NCBI GenBank assembly: GCA_002105175.1
Contig: MCGE01000002.1
Coordinates: 1,550,001 to 1,614,000 of the forward strand
Length of the DNA: 64,000 nucleotides
Origin: Absidia repens
Taxonomy: Eukaryota; Mucoromycota; Mucoromycetes; Mucorales; Cunninghamellaceae
Direction: 5' to 3'
Below, piece by piece: positions 9,195 through 20,779 of this stretch. Positions within the stretch are counted from its first letter, which is position 1, and every line of letters starts with the position of its first letter. The position numbers were made by a program, and so were the translations under genes. Below the pieces are notes generated by a model. The model saw only the letters and a list, made by a program, of their open reading frames with translations. It was not told where the DNA came from and did not search any database.

Positions 9195-12100
9195 ATGTCC
9201 AATAACAAAAGCAAAAGTGAGCAGAAAGGTGCAAATGCAAGCCCTCCTGAAGAAGCGACGCCCCCCGCCACCTCTCCTACCACAGAAAAAGAACGTGAAG
9301 TCATGCGACGTTTTGTTGAAAAGATAAAGGCGCTTACCGAAGAACGGGACAACCTCACTCAACAATTGAATGCTCAATCCAATGCCAATAGCCTCAAGAA
9401 TCAAGTGGAAGAATTGCTGCTCGAAAAAGAAGAGTCCAAGAAAAGCCTACTCCATTTTATGGCCAAAGCGGATGATGCTCAACATTCTATGGACGACTGG
9501 AAGAAGAAGGCAGACACTAGTGCGAAGGACTCCAAAGATATGAAACTCAAACTCACGGAATTGGTGAAAGCACACAAGAAACGGGACAATGTATTACGGG
9601 AACTGGAAAAGAAATACGATACTTTGCAACAGCAGCTCTCACAGCAAGAAGGTGCCAATCATATGCTTCAAGACCAGCTGAATTCGATGGAAGTGCAACA
9701 ACAAACCAGTGCCACGGAAAGCAAATCATTAGTACAGCAAGCGCGCGATGATGAAAAGAAAAAGGTCGCTCAACAGTTGACAACGCTTCAGAAATCTATT
9801 GACAGCAAACAGGATGAATGGAAACAACAGTTGGCTGACAAGAATAGAATGGTGGACGAGCTAGCCTGCCAGCTCAAGGATGCGTTGGAAAAAGCCTCTC
9901 AGCTAGAACAGCAACATCTAACAACTGGATCTGGATGGACTGAAGACAAACGGCACCTCGAAGAACAACTGGAATCTCTTTCCCGGCAATCTGCACAATG
10001 GCAACAACAAAAGGAGGATTATGATACCAAGTTAGGCGATTTGACTCAACAACTGTCAGAGGCGAAAACGCAGCATGGTGAATCACTTTCTGCATTGGAA
10101 ACTCAGATGCAGGAACGCAACGACATGATCGAAAATCTTCAACAACAGCTCGATGGCCATGCAACTTCGATCAAGGACAACGATGATAAAGTGTCCACAT
10201 TGAACGATCAACTAAAGGAACGTGACAGCACTATCGGTGAACTCCAACAACAGCTACTGGGACATGAAGCGTCAACCGAGGATAATAATTCCAATCTGGC
10301 AGCACTGGAGACTCAGTTGAAGGAAAGGGACAGCACGATCGATGATCTTAGACAGCAATTAGGTGGACATGAAACTTCGACCAAGGACGTCAACAACAAG
10401 CTAGCAGCGCTGGAAGCTCAGTTGAAGGAACGTGACAGCACGATTGATGATCTTAGACAACAGCTGGGTGAACACGAGACTTCGACCAAGGACACCAACA
10501 ACAAGTTCTCAGCACTGGAGATCCAACTGAAGGAGCGTGACAGCACGATTGATGATCTTAGACAACAACTGGGTGGACATGAGACTTCGACCAAGGACAA
10601 CAACAACAAGCTAGCATCACTGGAGACTCGATTGAAGGAACGTGACAACACTATTGGGGATCTTCAACAGCAGCTGGAAAGCCAAAACGTTAAGCATACA
10701 TCCACGGTCGATGAACTGAACCAACAAGTATCAACTTTGAAGACATCAGCTCAAGAATTTGAATCAATCAAGAAACAACTGGAAGATGATTTGAAAGGTA
10801 ATAGCTTAGAAAAATCAAATAGGTGCGTTATAACATGAGCTCACTTTGTTCTCTCTTTTGGATATTCAGACAAGGTGCCTCAGTTGGAAGCTCAAGTTAC
10901 TGAAAGAAATGCGACTATTGATGAACTGAATCAACAACTATCAACTTTGAAGACATCAGCTCAAGAAATTGAATCAATCAAGAAACAACTGGAAAATGAA
11001 CTTGAAGCGGCAAAGAACGATGATTTGAAAGGTAACAACTAGGAAAAAGCAGATATGTGCGTTATGATATGAGCTCATTCTCCTTCTCTTTCGCTGCCTT
11101 TTGATATTTAGATAAGGTGCCTCAGCTGGAAGCTCAAGTGACTGAACGAAATACGACCATTGATGAACTGAACCAACAAGTATCATCTTTGAAGGCCACA
11201 TCCCAAGAATTTGAATCAATCAAGAAACAGCTGGAAGATGATTTGAAAGGTAATAAATTAGAAAAATCAGATAGGTGCGTTATAACATGAGCTCACTTTG
11301 TTCTCTCTTTTGGATATTCAGACAAGGTGCCTCAGTTGGAAGCTCAAGTTTCTGAAAGAAATGTGACTATTGATGAACTGAATCAGCAACTATCAACTTT
11401 GAAGAAATCAGCTCAAGAAATTGAATCAATCAAGAAACAACTGGAAAATGAACTTGAAGCGGCAAAGAACGATGATTTGAAAGGTAATAACTAGGAAAAA
11501 GCAGATATGCGCGTTATGATATGAGCTCATTCTCCTTCTCTTTCGCTGCCTTTTGATATTTAGATAAGGTGCCTCAGCTGGAAGCTCAAGTGACTGAACG
11601 AAATACGACTATCGATGAACTGAATCAACAAGTATCAACTTTGAAGGCCGCATCTCAAGAATTTGAATCAATCAAGAAACAATTGGAAGATGAACTTGAA
11701 GCAGCAAAGATTGATGAATTGAAAGGTATTAACTCGGGAAAATCAGATATGTGTGTTATAACATGAACTCACTTTGTTCTCTCTTTTGGATATTCAGACA
11801 AGGTGCCTCAACTGGAAACACAACTGGAAGAACGTTTAGCAGCTATTGATGAACTGAACCAACAAGTATCAACTTTGAAGGCCACATCCCAAGAATTTGA
11901 ATCAATCAAAAAACAACTGGAAGATGAACTTGAAGCAGCAAAGAATGATGAACTGAAAGGTAATAACTCGGGAAAATCAGGTATGTGCGTTATAACATGA
12001 GCTCATTTGGTTCTCTCTTTGATATTTAGATAAGGTGCCTCAATTGGAAGCTCAAGTGACTGAACGAAATGCAACCATTGATGAACTGAACCAACAAGTA

Positions 12101-14059
12101 TCAACTTTGAAGACATCAGCTCAAGAATTTGAATCAATCAAGAAACAACTGGAAGATGAACTTGAAGCAGCAAAGAATGATGAATTGAAAGGTAATAACT
12201 CGGGAAAATCAGATATGTGTGTTATAAAATGAGCTCACTTCGTTCTCTCTTTTGATATTTAGATAAGGTGCCTCAACTGGAAACACAACTGGAAGAACGT
12301 TTAGCGGCCATTGATGATATGAAACAGCAGTTGGAAGAAATGTCTGCGGCAGTGGATGAAAAATCGCAGTTAGTGGAGGGACTTACCAACAAGGCAGACG
12401 TCTTATCTACACAATTACGGGAATTTGAAATGGAAAAAGATGAAGCGCTCAATCAACTAGAAGAATCCAAATCTGAACTCAAGTCATCCAATAGCAAACT
12501 CAAGGATGCCAACGAATCTATCAAGGTCGTAAAGGATATGCTTCATGAACGTGATGTGGAAATGGATACAAGCCGTAAGGAAATCTCTGAACTGGAAGAC
12601 AAGTCCAAGAAGTATGTGGCCGTACTGAACAAGACCAAGAAACAAATCATGAAGTTGGAAAAAGAAAAATCTGACGTGGTGGATGAATTGGAAACGTTGA
12701 AGACCAAGGCACAGGAACTCACCGATAGTCAAGGAAAGCTGGAATCTGGATATAAAGCAGAATTGGCGCGTGTGGGGGTAAAGCTGCAATCCATGGAGTC
12801 AGATATCAAGATCTTGCAACGGGAACGTAAAGAAGCTTTGGACGACAAAAACAGGATGTTTGACGAACTACAAATGAAACAGGCTGAATTCGAAAGCTCT
12901 CAAAGCATGGCTGAAAATTTGCAACATCGACTAAAAGAAACGGAGCGACAAGCGGAAGAGGCAAATGAAAAATCGATGGCCTTGGCTGAATACCAAACGA
13001 TGGCTGATGAAGCAAAGAGTGAATTACAAGAACGACAGAGTGCATGGAATCAACAACAACGTACCCTAGAGATGGATCTACAGCAACGACAATCTGACTT
13101 GGAAGCGGCCCAACGACAGCAAGAAGCTCTGGAGCTCAACATCAACGAATTGAATTTAACCCTCTCTACTTTGAATAACACGATTGGCTCGTTAAAGGAA
13201 ACCTGTGACAAGAAAACAAAAGATGCACAAGATTTGGAAAATGACAAACATGACTTATTAAAGCGCATTGATCACTTGGTGGACGACCTGGGGAAGATAC
13301 AGAAAGATGCAGATGATTCCAAAACGATACTGGTAAGTACAAAGAAAAAGGAAATATAGATAAAATGGAAAAAGGGGGAGGGGAGCACTAATAAATTGTT
13401 TTAATTAGGCACAATTAGAAGGCGAAAAGATACAACGTGAAAAATTGGATCAAAGCAGTCTAAAGGAACTAGAAGACATGAAGATTCGTGAAGGACATCT
13501 GAAGACACTGAATAAGGTAAGTGGGGAAAGTGGAGGCGAGATTATCTTGTTAGTGATTGATGTTCATCTGATTTATTGAATTCTGTTTTATTTAGACTCT
13601 CAAGGATGAAATTCGAAAACTCTCAAGGACTTCACTCAATACTGATGCTCGATTATCACCAAACACATCTCGGGCACAATCACCAATCCATCCAAGCACA
13701 CCTGTCACGTTACAACACGATTCCAGAAATAATCATGCATTCGAATCATCAACACAGATCAGTAATGCAAGTCCCCGGCCTGGCACCCCATCATCATCTA
13801 CCAAATCATCCAACAAGGAAGAGGAAGTGAACATGGAGTATCTACGAAATGTTGTCTTGAAATTCTTGGAAACCAAATCTACTCGGGTAAGGAAATTAAA
13901 AAGAGTCCAAAAAGAAAAAAAGAAAAACGTCACATGATTGTTATTTATTCAATGCTCCCTTTATTTTGTTGGTCTTTTTAGGCTCAATTAATACCTGTTT
14001 TGACCATGATGCTCAAGCTCTCCCCAGAAGAAAGCAGACGACTCCAAGCAAAAGTATAG
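9195..14059 (+). CDS. GRIP-domain golgin (long coiled-coil trans-Golgi tether, Imh1/golgin-245 type)
   Basis: A predicted 1365-residue coiled-coil protein. Eleven exons: 9195-10797, 10870-11031, 11112-11249, 11322-11483, 11564-11725, 11798-11959, 12030-12191, 12263-13332, 13409-13516, 13596-13886 and 13982-14059. All junctions keep the frame. The C-terminus is a GRIP domain (MEYLRNVVLKFLE, then QLIPVLTMMLKLSPEE), which in this family binds the GTPase Arl1 at the trans-Golgi; the conserved Tyr is present. Upstream is heptad-rich coiled coil, including five 35-residue repeats in exon 1 (DDLRQQLGGHETSTKD type, about 10130-10690). Exons 2-7 are near copies of one 54-codon exon. A Ser/Pro/Thr-rich linker (SRAQSPIHPSTPVT) precedes GRIP. 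The start is MSNNKSKSEQ at 9195, because the frame has no upstream ATG. Confidence 0.9.
10870..12262 (+). repeat. Tandem array of six duplicated exons with their introns inside the golgin
   Basis: Exons 2-7 of the golgin measure 162, 138, 162, 162, 162 and 162 bp. All are flanked by phase-1 introns and begin with (G)A.AAGGTGCCTCA. Introns are 70-80 bp, near identical, with ATGAGCTCA and GATATTTAG or GATATTCAG ends. The start of exon 8 is a further copy. Intron lengths run 72, 80, 72, 80, 72, 70, 71, so a two-exon unit was duplicated as a block. Each exon encodes a coiled-coil segment of the type DELNQQVSTLK..QEFESIKKQLED. Confidence 0.95.
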
Positions 14060-14393
14060 AATTTGTAATTATATATATATATATATATTCCCATTATTCC
14101 TTTATTATATTATTTTTATATTACATTATATTATGTATGAAACATACACACACTACCTTCCGACTCCCTCTCCTTTTTTTTTTTTACGATACAGTACGTG
14201 GAAAATAAAATAAAATTGCCCTGTGTGATTCATGCTTTCGGATTTTAAAATCCCAAAAAATTGTTTCAAATAGGGGGTTCTTTTTTGTGTCGTGTTTTGT
14301 CTTGTCTTTTTTTTTTTTTTTTTTTTTTTCTTTTTCTTTTTTTTTTCTCACTCTTTTATTTGAAAAAAGAATAAAGATATTTCTATCCGTTGG
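14060..14393. other. Spacer between golgin and CNNM-like gene
   Basis: 334 bp with an (AT)n run at about 14071-14088 and dense T/C tracts at 14162-14182 and 14307-14347 just before the next start codon. The first part holds the golgin 3' end and the second the promoter of the next gene. No coding sequence is seen. Confidence 0.5.
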
Positions 14394-16519
14394 ATGCACC
14401 AAGATCCGTTGCATAAACTACTATGGTTCGCTTGGACCTCTTTGATGATTATTCCTGCTTATGGCTCACCGTTGGTGACACCTGTGATTGAACAAGGCAC
14501 TACAGACACTGACGAGTCAATACAGCAAACATACTTGACGATATATATTTTGAAACTGGTAGTGGTGGCAATGCTGGTTCTTTTGGGTGCTTTATTTGCC
14601 GGATTAACGCTGGGACTCATGGGGCTTGATTTGACGAATCTTCAAGTAATGAAAGAAAGTGGAACACCCGAAGAACGATACAATGCTGGCAAGGTTTTGC
14701 AACTTCTTGAACATGGGAAGCACTGGGTATTAGTGACTTTATTACTCAGCAATGTGATTGTCAATGAAACTCTGCCGATCATTTTGGACTCCTTATTTGG
14801 TGGTGGCTGGCAAGCTGTCTTAATATCTACCGCCTTGATTGTAGTCTTTGGGGAGTAAGATATATGCAGTATATGTTATGATGATAAGAAACTTACTTCT
14901 TCTTCCTTTTATGTTTGATTAGGGTTATCCCTCAATGTAAGTATCTCAAAAATAGACGAATATGAAACTTGGTAAATCATCACTGATATTCACCGAATTT
15001 ATTGTTTTGCATTTAGCAATTTGCGTTCGTCATGGTTTATCCATTGGTGCAAAATGTTCAACGTAAGAATGTTTAAGGGGAGACTATGGCGAAAAAAAGG
15101 TTAATTGATTTGTTTTTACTCCCTTTGATATAGGTTGGTGTTGGTATTGATGTATATGATGTGTCCTCTAGGATATCCTACAGCGTTACTATTGGATTAC
15201 TTTTTGGGGAAAAATCATGGAACCGTTTACAAGAAAGCAGGTACAGTATATAACACTAGAAAATATTATTCTTGTTTAATGATTTACTCACATCTTTCTC
15301 TCTCTCTCTCGATATATATATATATATATATATTGCTTATTCTTTATAGGATTGAAAACGCTGGTTTCTCTTCATCAATCGGAGGACTCTACTGATGGTT
15401 TAACGGAAGATGAAGTGCTTATTATTGGATCTGTTTTGGATCTACGTGACAAACCGGTATCCAAAGTGATGACACCTATTCAAGACGTTTTTACTTTATC
15501 CATGGATGCTATTCTGGACAAGGAAACTGTTGACAAAGTAAGAGCTGAAGGAAGGAAGGTCTAGTATTTTAAGGCGGACATTGTACTCACTTTTTTTTTT
15601 TTTTTTTTTTTTTGTATGGTGCTTTGTTCTAGATATTGTTCCATGGTTACTCTCGGATTCCTATATGCTCGACCGATGATAGGACAAACTTTGTTGGTAT
15701 GCTTTTGGTCAAACAGTTAATCACTTACGATTTTGATGATGCCTTGCCTGTGAGGTATTTCAATTTAAGTGCATTACCGGAAACATCACCTGATACAAAC
15801 TGCTTGGATATACTGAATTTTTTTCAAGAAGGAAAAAGTATGTAGGCCAAAAGGATAAAAAATTTCAAATGGTAATGGATTATGGTCTAATGCATTTGCT
15901 ACAATTTTTATCATAGGTCATTTGGCACTCATTTCAAGCAACCCTGGTGGTGCAGGTGGTGCACTGGGTGTTCTTACCTTGGAAGACGTGATTGAAGAAC
16001 TGATCGGCGAGGTAATGTGCTAAAAAAAAAGCAATATATTTTACAGTAAATTAATTTTCGACCTTTTTCTTCATACTACAGGAAATCATTGATGAAACTG
16101 ATATTTATGTTGATGGTAAGCAACTCTGTACGAAAAAGACTGAAGCGAAATGCGAAGGATAGACACTAACGACACCCATGTTTTATATAATATATCTCTA
16201 AATAGTGCATAAAAAGGTCAAGGTGGTTCGACGGCAGCCGAAGTCCTATGTGTCAAACATACATTCCTTACTAAAGATGGTGCGATCCACAGGGAACATC
16301 CAGGACTGTCCTATGTATCAAGATAAACTGGTCATACTCCCAGACCGTAGCACCCACTCTATGGCACCACCTTCATATGACACGGAATTTCAACAAAAAC
16401 ATTCACAAGTGCGTCAATATGGCTATGGAACAATCGTCACAAAGTCGCCCAAACTGATAGGTGCCAAAACCGACCAACCATTGTCTTCTACCCTTTCCCC
16501 ATTAGCTAGTATCATTTAG
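14394..16519 (+). CDS. MAM3: CNNM/Mam3-type DUF21-CBS membrane protein
   Basis: A divalent-cation related membrane protein; yeast Mam3 acts in manganese homeostasis at the vacuole, and animal CNNMs in magnesium transport. Nine exons: 14394-14854, 14923-14936, 15017-15062, 15134-15240, 15350-15537, 15633-15837, 15917-16011, 16082-16115 and 16206-16519, giving 487 residues. An N-terminal signal-like segment is followed by the DUF21 core: [37 protein letters not shown], then [16 protein letters not shown] and [12 protein letters not shown]. The CBS pair follows: [12 protein letters not shown] and FHGYSRIPI..., [11 protein letters not shown], then [23 protein letters not shown]. The C-terminal tail (16206-16519) is basic and Ser-rich without a domain I recognise. 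Exon 2 has only 14 nt. Confidence 0.93.
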
Positions 16520-17189
16520 TTTGTTTATCTTTTATTATATACTTTATCCTATTTTTATAGCTATCTCTATTTTTATTATTAGATTTATCTTTTATCGTAT
16601 ATAATAAAATTCTGTGACATCATATGGTATGATATGATATCAACCTTTATTATGGAAATTGTGTTGTGACATAGAAGTGTACTATATGTATACTGCATAA
16701 TGTAATGGTACAGCATGTGTAATAATAACGATATCAACGGGGAAGTGAAATTGTATCATTATTGTGGGTATTATCGTTACTCTGATTTGTGTAGTCATGC
16801 TATATTCAGCAAGAAAATGGTCTTCTGCCGTTCAGTCAGAGGCGTCAAAAAACATTTCAAATTCCGCACACATGATTTTTTTTATTTCGTCCTTTTTTTT
16901 AATCCCCTCCCTTCATCTTTGTGACATCCTGGACGTTATGATGATCTTAGATTAGTATCAGGACTAGTTTAGAAGGGGTTTCAGAACAGGGGATAACGGT
17001 ATGCTTGGGAAGACCCTTTCATTTTGAATTCAGGATTTAGGACCACCCATTAGCTGGCTTTTTAAGGCCACATTAGCTTAGTTCAGTGTTAGTTTGTCCA
17101 TATTTTGAATCTATATTCTAATAAAATAAGTCTCTTTTTCCTTTCTTCGATCAATGAAAAGTACCCATTAGTCTATTCCTTTCCTTGTA
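16520..17189. other. Spacer with dispersed repeat copy 2
   Basis: The first part is the AT-rich 3' region of the CNNM-like gene, with an AATAAAATT signal near 16602. The second part is repeat copy 2 (16856-17128). Downstream of that, recognisable PRP19-like sequence begins at about 17190. No intact gene is present. Confidence 0.6.
16856..17128 (+). repeat. Dispersed repeat family, copy 2 (sense on plus strand)
   Basis: The only copy in this window with its sense strand on plus. It begins TTCAAATTCCGCACACATG, passes a T/C tract, then shares ATCTTAGATTAGTATCAGGA, CTAGTTTAGAAGGGGTTTC, CCCTTTCATTTTGAATTCAG, TTAGCTTAGTTCAGTG and AATAAAATAAG with the other copies. Its end lies about 60 bp before the PRP19-like pseudogene, which lacks its 5' half. 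Confidence 0.85.
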
Positions 17190-18466
17190 CAATAGGACTA
17201 CAAGCTCACCTGAATGTTACCGCACCAGCCACTCATACTGACAATGCTCATCAAGAAGCTTCCAATGGGCTAGATCAAGGCGTTTTGTTTGAACAAGTTA
17301 TTTACAATTTTACAGAAACCAATAACACGTAGGTATATATAAGCATACGAAATGATAAGTCTTTCATTCACAGTCTTACTTTCCTTATTTCTCATATTAG
17401 ATTATCGTAAGGCCGCCGCAAAAGATACCCCAGCTAATTACACCCGTATTGAATCCATTCAAATCTTCACAGAAACACCAATCATTCCTTCTATACACAA
17501 CTCTCGTGATTCTGGTATGAATGCGGTGTCATCGGGCATACTGATTCTGACTGGATGTGTCGACATCTATGTCCAAATCCGAAAAAACGAACGAGTAAAT
17601 GTTGTGGCAAGTCTGAAAACACATACCAAGGGGGTGACAGCTATGAAATTCTGTGGTGACCAACATGTGGAATATGATGTGACTATTAATGCAAGTGCAG
17701 AGCAGACAAACACGTCGGTGTATGGACATCTGATGGCAACAGGGGGATATCATCGGGACACAACATGAACTCTCATGACGCTGTAACAATGGGCTCATCG
17801 GTGCCTTCAAGTATTTTGGCTGCTATGTTAGTGCTGAATTGGATAGCAAATGGTCATTTTCATGATGTTGGCTCTGACAAGGCATCAATGGAAATGGTGG
17901 ATCGAAGAAAATCAATCAGATTTACTCGGCTATACAATTTCATCCCGATGGTATGCTGCATGGGGACTGGTACGACCGACGGCGTTGTGCGAATTTGGGG
18001 ATGTCAAATCCACGTTTCGGTGGTCGCTGATATATTGCTGGTCATGCTGGACAAAATTCACAGCACTCGAGAATAGGTAAAATGATGAACAGGTCCACTA
18101 TGCTGGTGTGGGGACTAGTATTGCATACTCACCAATTCTATCTCTTTCTTTTTAATTAGTTATATCTTCTCTGCCACTGTGCCCACTGACAACTTTGTGA
18201 AACTTTGGGATCTTCGCAAAACTCAGTAACACAAAAACATTCCCATTGGATGATGGTTATAAGGTACATTCGCTGCCTTCGACAGTTATGGACAATACTT
18301 GGCTGTGAGTGGCGCTGACGTTCGTATTCTGAATGCAAGCATGGACCCTTATTGGCGAATTTCATCCACAACTCTGCAGAATTGAGTGGCTCGAAATGGT
18401 CAACAATTACGGATTTTTAATATCTGCTGGCATGGATCTGCTGTCCAGTTTTATAGCACTCCTTAG
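17190..18466 (+). pseudogene. Decayed, 5'-truncated PRP19-like (U-box/WD40 spliceosomal ubiquitin ligase) fragment
   Basis: Translated pieces in several frames match the middle and C-terminal WD40 part of Prp19, in the right order: GLQAHLNV (about 17200), ITETN-like FTETNNT, RKAAAKDTPANYTRIESI, SLKTHTKGVTAMKF, HDAVTMG, QFHPDG then MGTGTTDGVVRIW, FSATVPTDNFVKLWDLRKTQ, GQYLAVSGADVRI and a GMD...FYSTP-like terminus before TAG at 18464-18466. Frame changes occur between most blocks and several repeats are scrambled. Two intron-like gaps remain (about 17330-17400 and 18076-18159, the latter ending TTTTTAATTAG), so this is a DNA-level duplicate, not a retrocopy. The U-box half is absent. An intact PRP19 must exist elsewhere, since the gene is essential in fungi studied. 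Confidence 0.75.
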
Positions 18467-18741
18467 GAATAGAAATCCGTTTACTTTATTGATTTTAGTC
18501 TCTACCTTTTTTTTTTTTTTCTACATATATATGAAATAAAGATTTGAGCATTTTGCTATTGTTGCTAGTATTTTTATTGGACTTTTTTTGTTACTCCTAG
18601 GTCAAGTTGGCTTATTTGGTTACTTTTTTATATTATATGAATTTAAATCGGCGCTCTGTCCAGTCTTTTTTCTTCTTTTTCTTTTTATTTTTAGAAAAAA
18701 AACTCCCTTTCTCTTTTATCTAAATCTTCTTTATTGGTATC

Positions 18742-20440
18742 ATGGTAAAGCTACAAGTTGAAGTCAACAATGCCTGCATCCAACCTTTTGTATTTTGCTT
18801 CTATGTTTCTGGTCATGGTAAGAAAAAAAAAGAGGATAGATGAGCTTTGGTAGTCGTTATGAAGAAGTCAAAAAACAGCAACTAATCACTCCCCTTTTTT
18901 TTTCTTTTCTAATGATGATTCGATAGGCTGGGGACATGCCACCAGGGCGAACCAAATCATTAGCGACATTTTGCGTCTACCAGCACAACACAAGGTTTAT
19001 GTCATCTCCAATGCTTCAAGCTTCATCTTCCAAGGGGTGACGAATGTCGGCGCTATTTATCGTCAAGCAGACATCGACGCTGGTGTTGTACAACCTTTGG
19101 CCTACACTGTGGATCGTCAGCAAACAATCACAAATTTGAAACAATTTTTACACCAACGTCAAAGTATTCTTATGGATGAAATTGCCTGGTTAAGACAAGT
19201 CAAAGCCGATTGTGTTATATGTGATGCTCCTTTTTTACCTTGGTAAGTAAAGACAGGCTTTTTCATTACTATTATTACTGTCTCGTTCTGCTGGAAATGA
19301 TGATCGGGGTTATAATTATACTAATATTGGAATTTTTCTTTCATTTTTAGTGCGGCAGCAGCAGGCGCAGGGATTCCAGCAGCTATCGCCAGCAATTTTA
19401 CCTTTGACGAAGTTTATAATGGTTTATGTGAAGGGGACGCATTAGATGATGATATCAAGGAAGGGGTGAAAGTGGTGATTCAAGACTACAGAAATGCTGA
19501 TCTTTTGATTCGGTTACCTGGTGCTATACGGATTCCATCTTTTGACGACGCAGTTGAACTAGTACCGAGCACGCCTACTTTATATGAACCCACACCAACA
19601 CCTATAAATCCATCCAAAGGCATAGTCAATGGCAAAACACAACTTCCCTCCATCAGTGTTGCCACCGTTCTCTCCAGTCGACTATCATCAAAAATCGAAC
19701 GGCGTATTGTTGATGTTCCTTTGGTATTCCGCAAGTATCACAAAAATCGAAAGCAGGTCTTGGAAGAGTTGGGCATCCCTTCATCGATTTATGACACACA
19801 TCGCATCCTCCTATTATCATTTGGTGGTCAAGTCCTTGGGAAAGCGGAATGGAAGCAAGAAAACCCGTTACCGCCTAACTGGATCTGTATTGTATGTGGC
19901 GCACCGGATAATATTGACTTGCCTGTTGGATTTTACCGTGCTTCCCGGGATGCTTATGTGCCAGATTTGACAAATGCAGTGGACGTTGTTCTCGGAAAGC
20001 TCGGCTATGGCACGTGCAGCGAATGCATTGGTCACCACACTCCCTTCGTTTATGTCCCACGACCCCAGTTTATTGAAGAATTTGGATTACGAAAATTGAT
20101 GCAGGATCAGGGCAGTGCAGTGGAATTACATCGGGAGGACTTTGAAGCTGGTCGATGGGGAAGCGCACTGGAAGAAGCCGCTCAACTCTCTGGTGCTTGT
20201 GATGAACCTGAACGTCTTGTCGGTCACAATGGTGGCCCTATTGCAGCAAAAATCCTCGAACAATTTGTTGTGGAATGGAATTCGAAAAAATCAGCGTCAT
20301 CTCCGCAACAGCATACTCTGGTAGCAGCAGCAGCAGCAACAGCAGCTGTAACAACAACGATTGCAACGGAATCAAATAAAACGTCTACCCCAACAACAAA
20401 CGATCTGTCTCTAGAAGTACCTCCTTTGAACACACGCTGA
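18742..20440 (+). CDS. Stand-alone glycosyltransferase-like protein related to the N-terminal half of plant L-arabinokinase (ARA1)
   Basis: Three exons, 18742-18817, 18927-19242 and 19351-20440, give 493 residues. The fold expected is GT-B, like MurG/GT28-type UDP-glycosyltransferases. Motifs in order: FCFYVSGHGWGHATR (the nucleotide-sugar transferase N-terminal loop), SIKAD-like QVKADCVICDAPFLPC, AAAAGAGIPAAIASNFTFD, DLLIRLPGA, VDVPLVFRKYHKNRKQV, ILLLSFGGQVLG, WICIVCGAPDNIDLP, DAYVPDLTNAVDVVLGKLGYGT and PFVYVPRPQFIEEFGLR. These run collinear with ARA1 residues before its kinase; no GHMP kinase domain follows. Two insertions occur: a Pro/Thr-rich loop (TPTLYEPTPTPINPS) and an Ala/Thr-rich low-complexity C-tail. 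Donor and acceptor are unknown. Confidence 0.85.
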
Positions 20441-20779
20441 AAATGGATGCCCAATTAGTTTTTATTAGTATTTGTAGTTATAATTATTCCTTTAGTGATT
20501 AGATTTTCTAGTGTTAGTATTAGTAGTAGCAGTAGTTTTTAGTTTTTAATTCAATAAAAACCATATATCCTTTTAAATTTTTGACATCTTTCTTTAGATT
20601 TTCTACGGAAAATAACAGGTTGAATTTTGACACTCAGCGGCTGAACTTTTTGTGTTGTCCAATCACTTTTGTGTAAAGTAAAATGACCATTTTTCCGTTT
20701 TTAGCTCCCCCACTATTTTTTTTCCCCTTTCTTTTTTTTTTTTTTTTTTTTTTTCTTCACATTTGTTTTACTATCAGTT
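20441..20779. promoter_or_regulatory. Spacer and promoter of the Oac1-type carrier
   Basis: 339 bp. It has AATAAA at about 20554 for the upstream gene, then a CCAAT box (20659-20663) 117 bp before the carrier start and a long T tract (20730-20754) just upstream of it. No coding sequence. Confidence 0.4.
20659..20663 (+). promoter_or_regulatory. CCAAT box upstream of the Oac1-type carrier
   Basis: CCAAT at a usual fungal distance (117 bp) from the ATG and followed by a T-rich tract. Short motif, so only suggestive. Confidence 0.3.
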
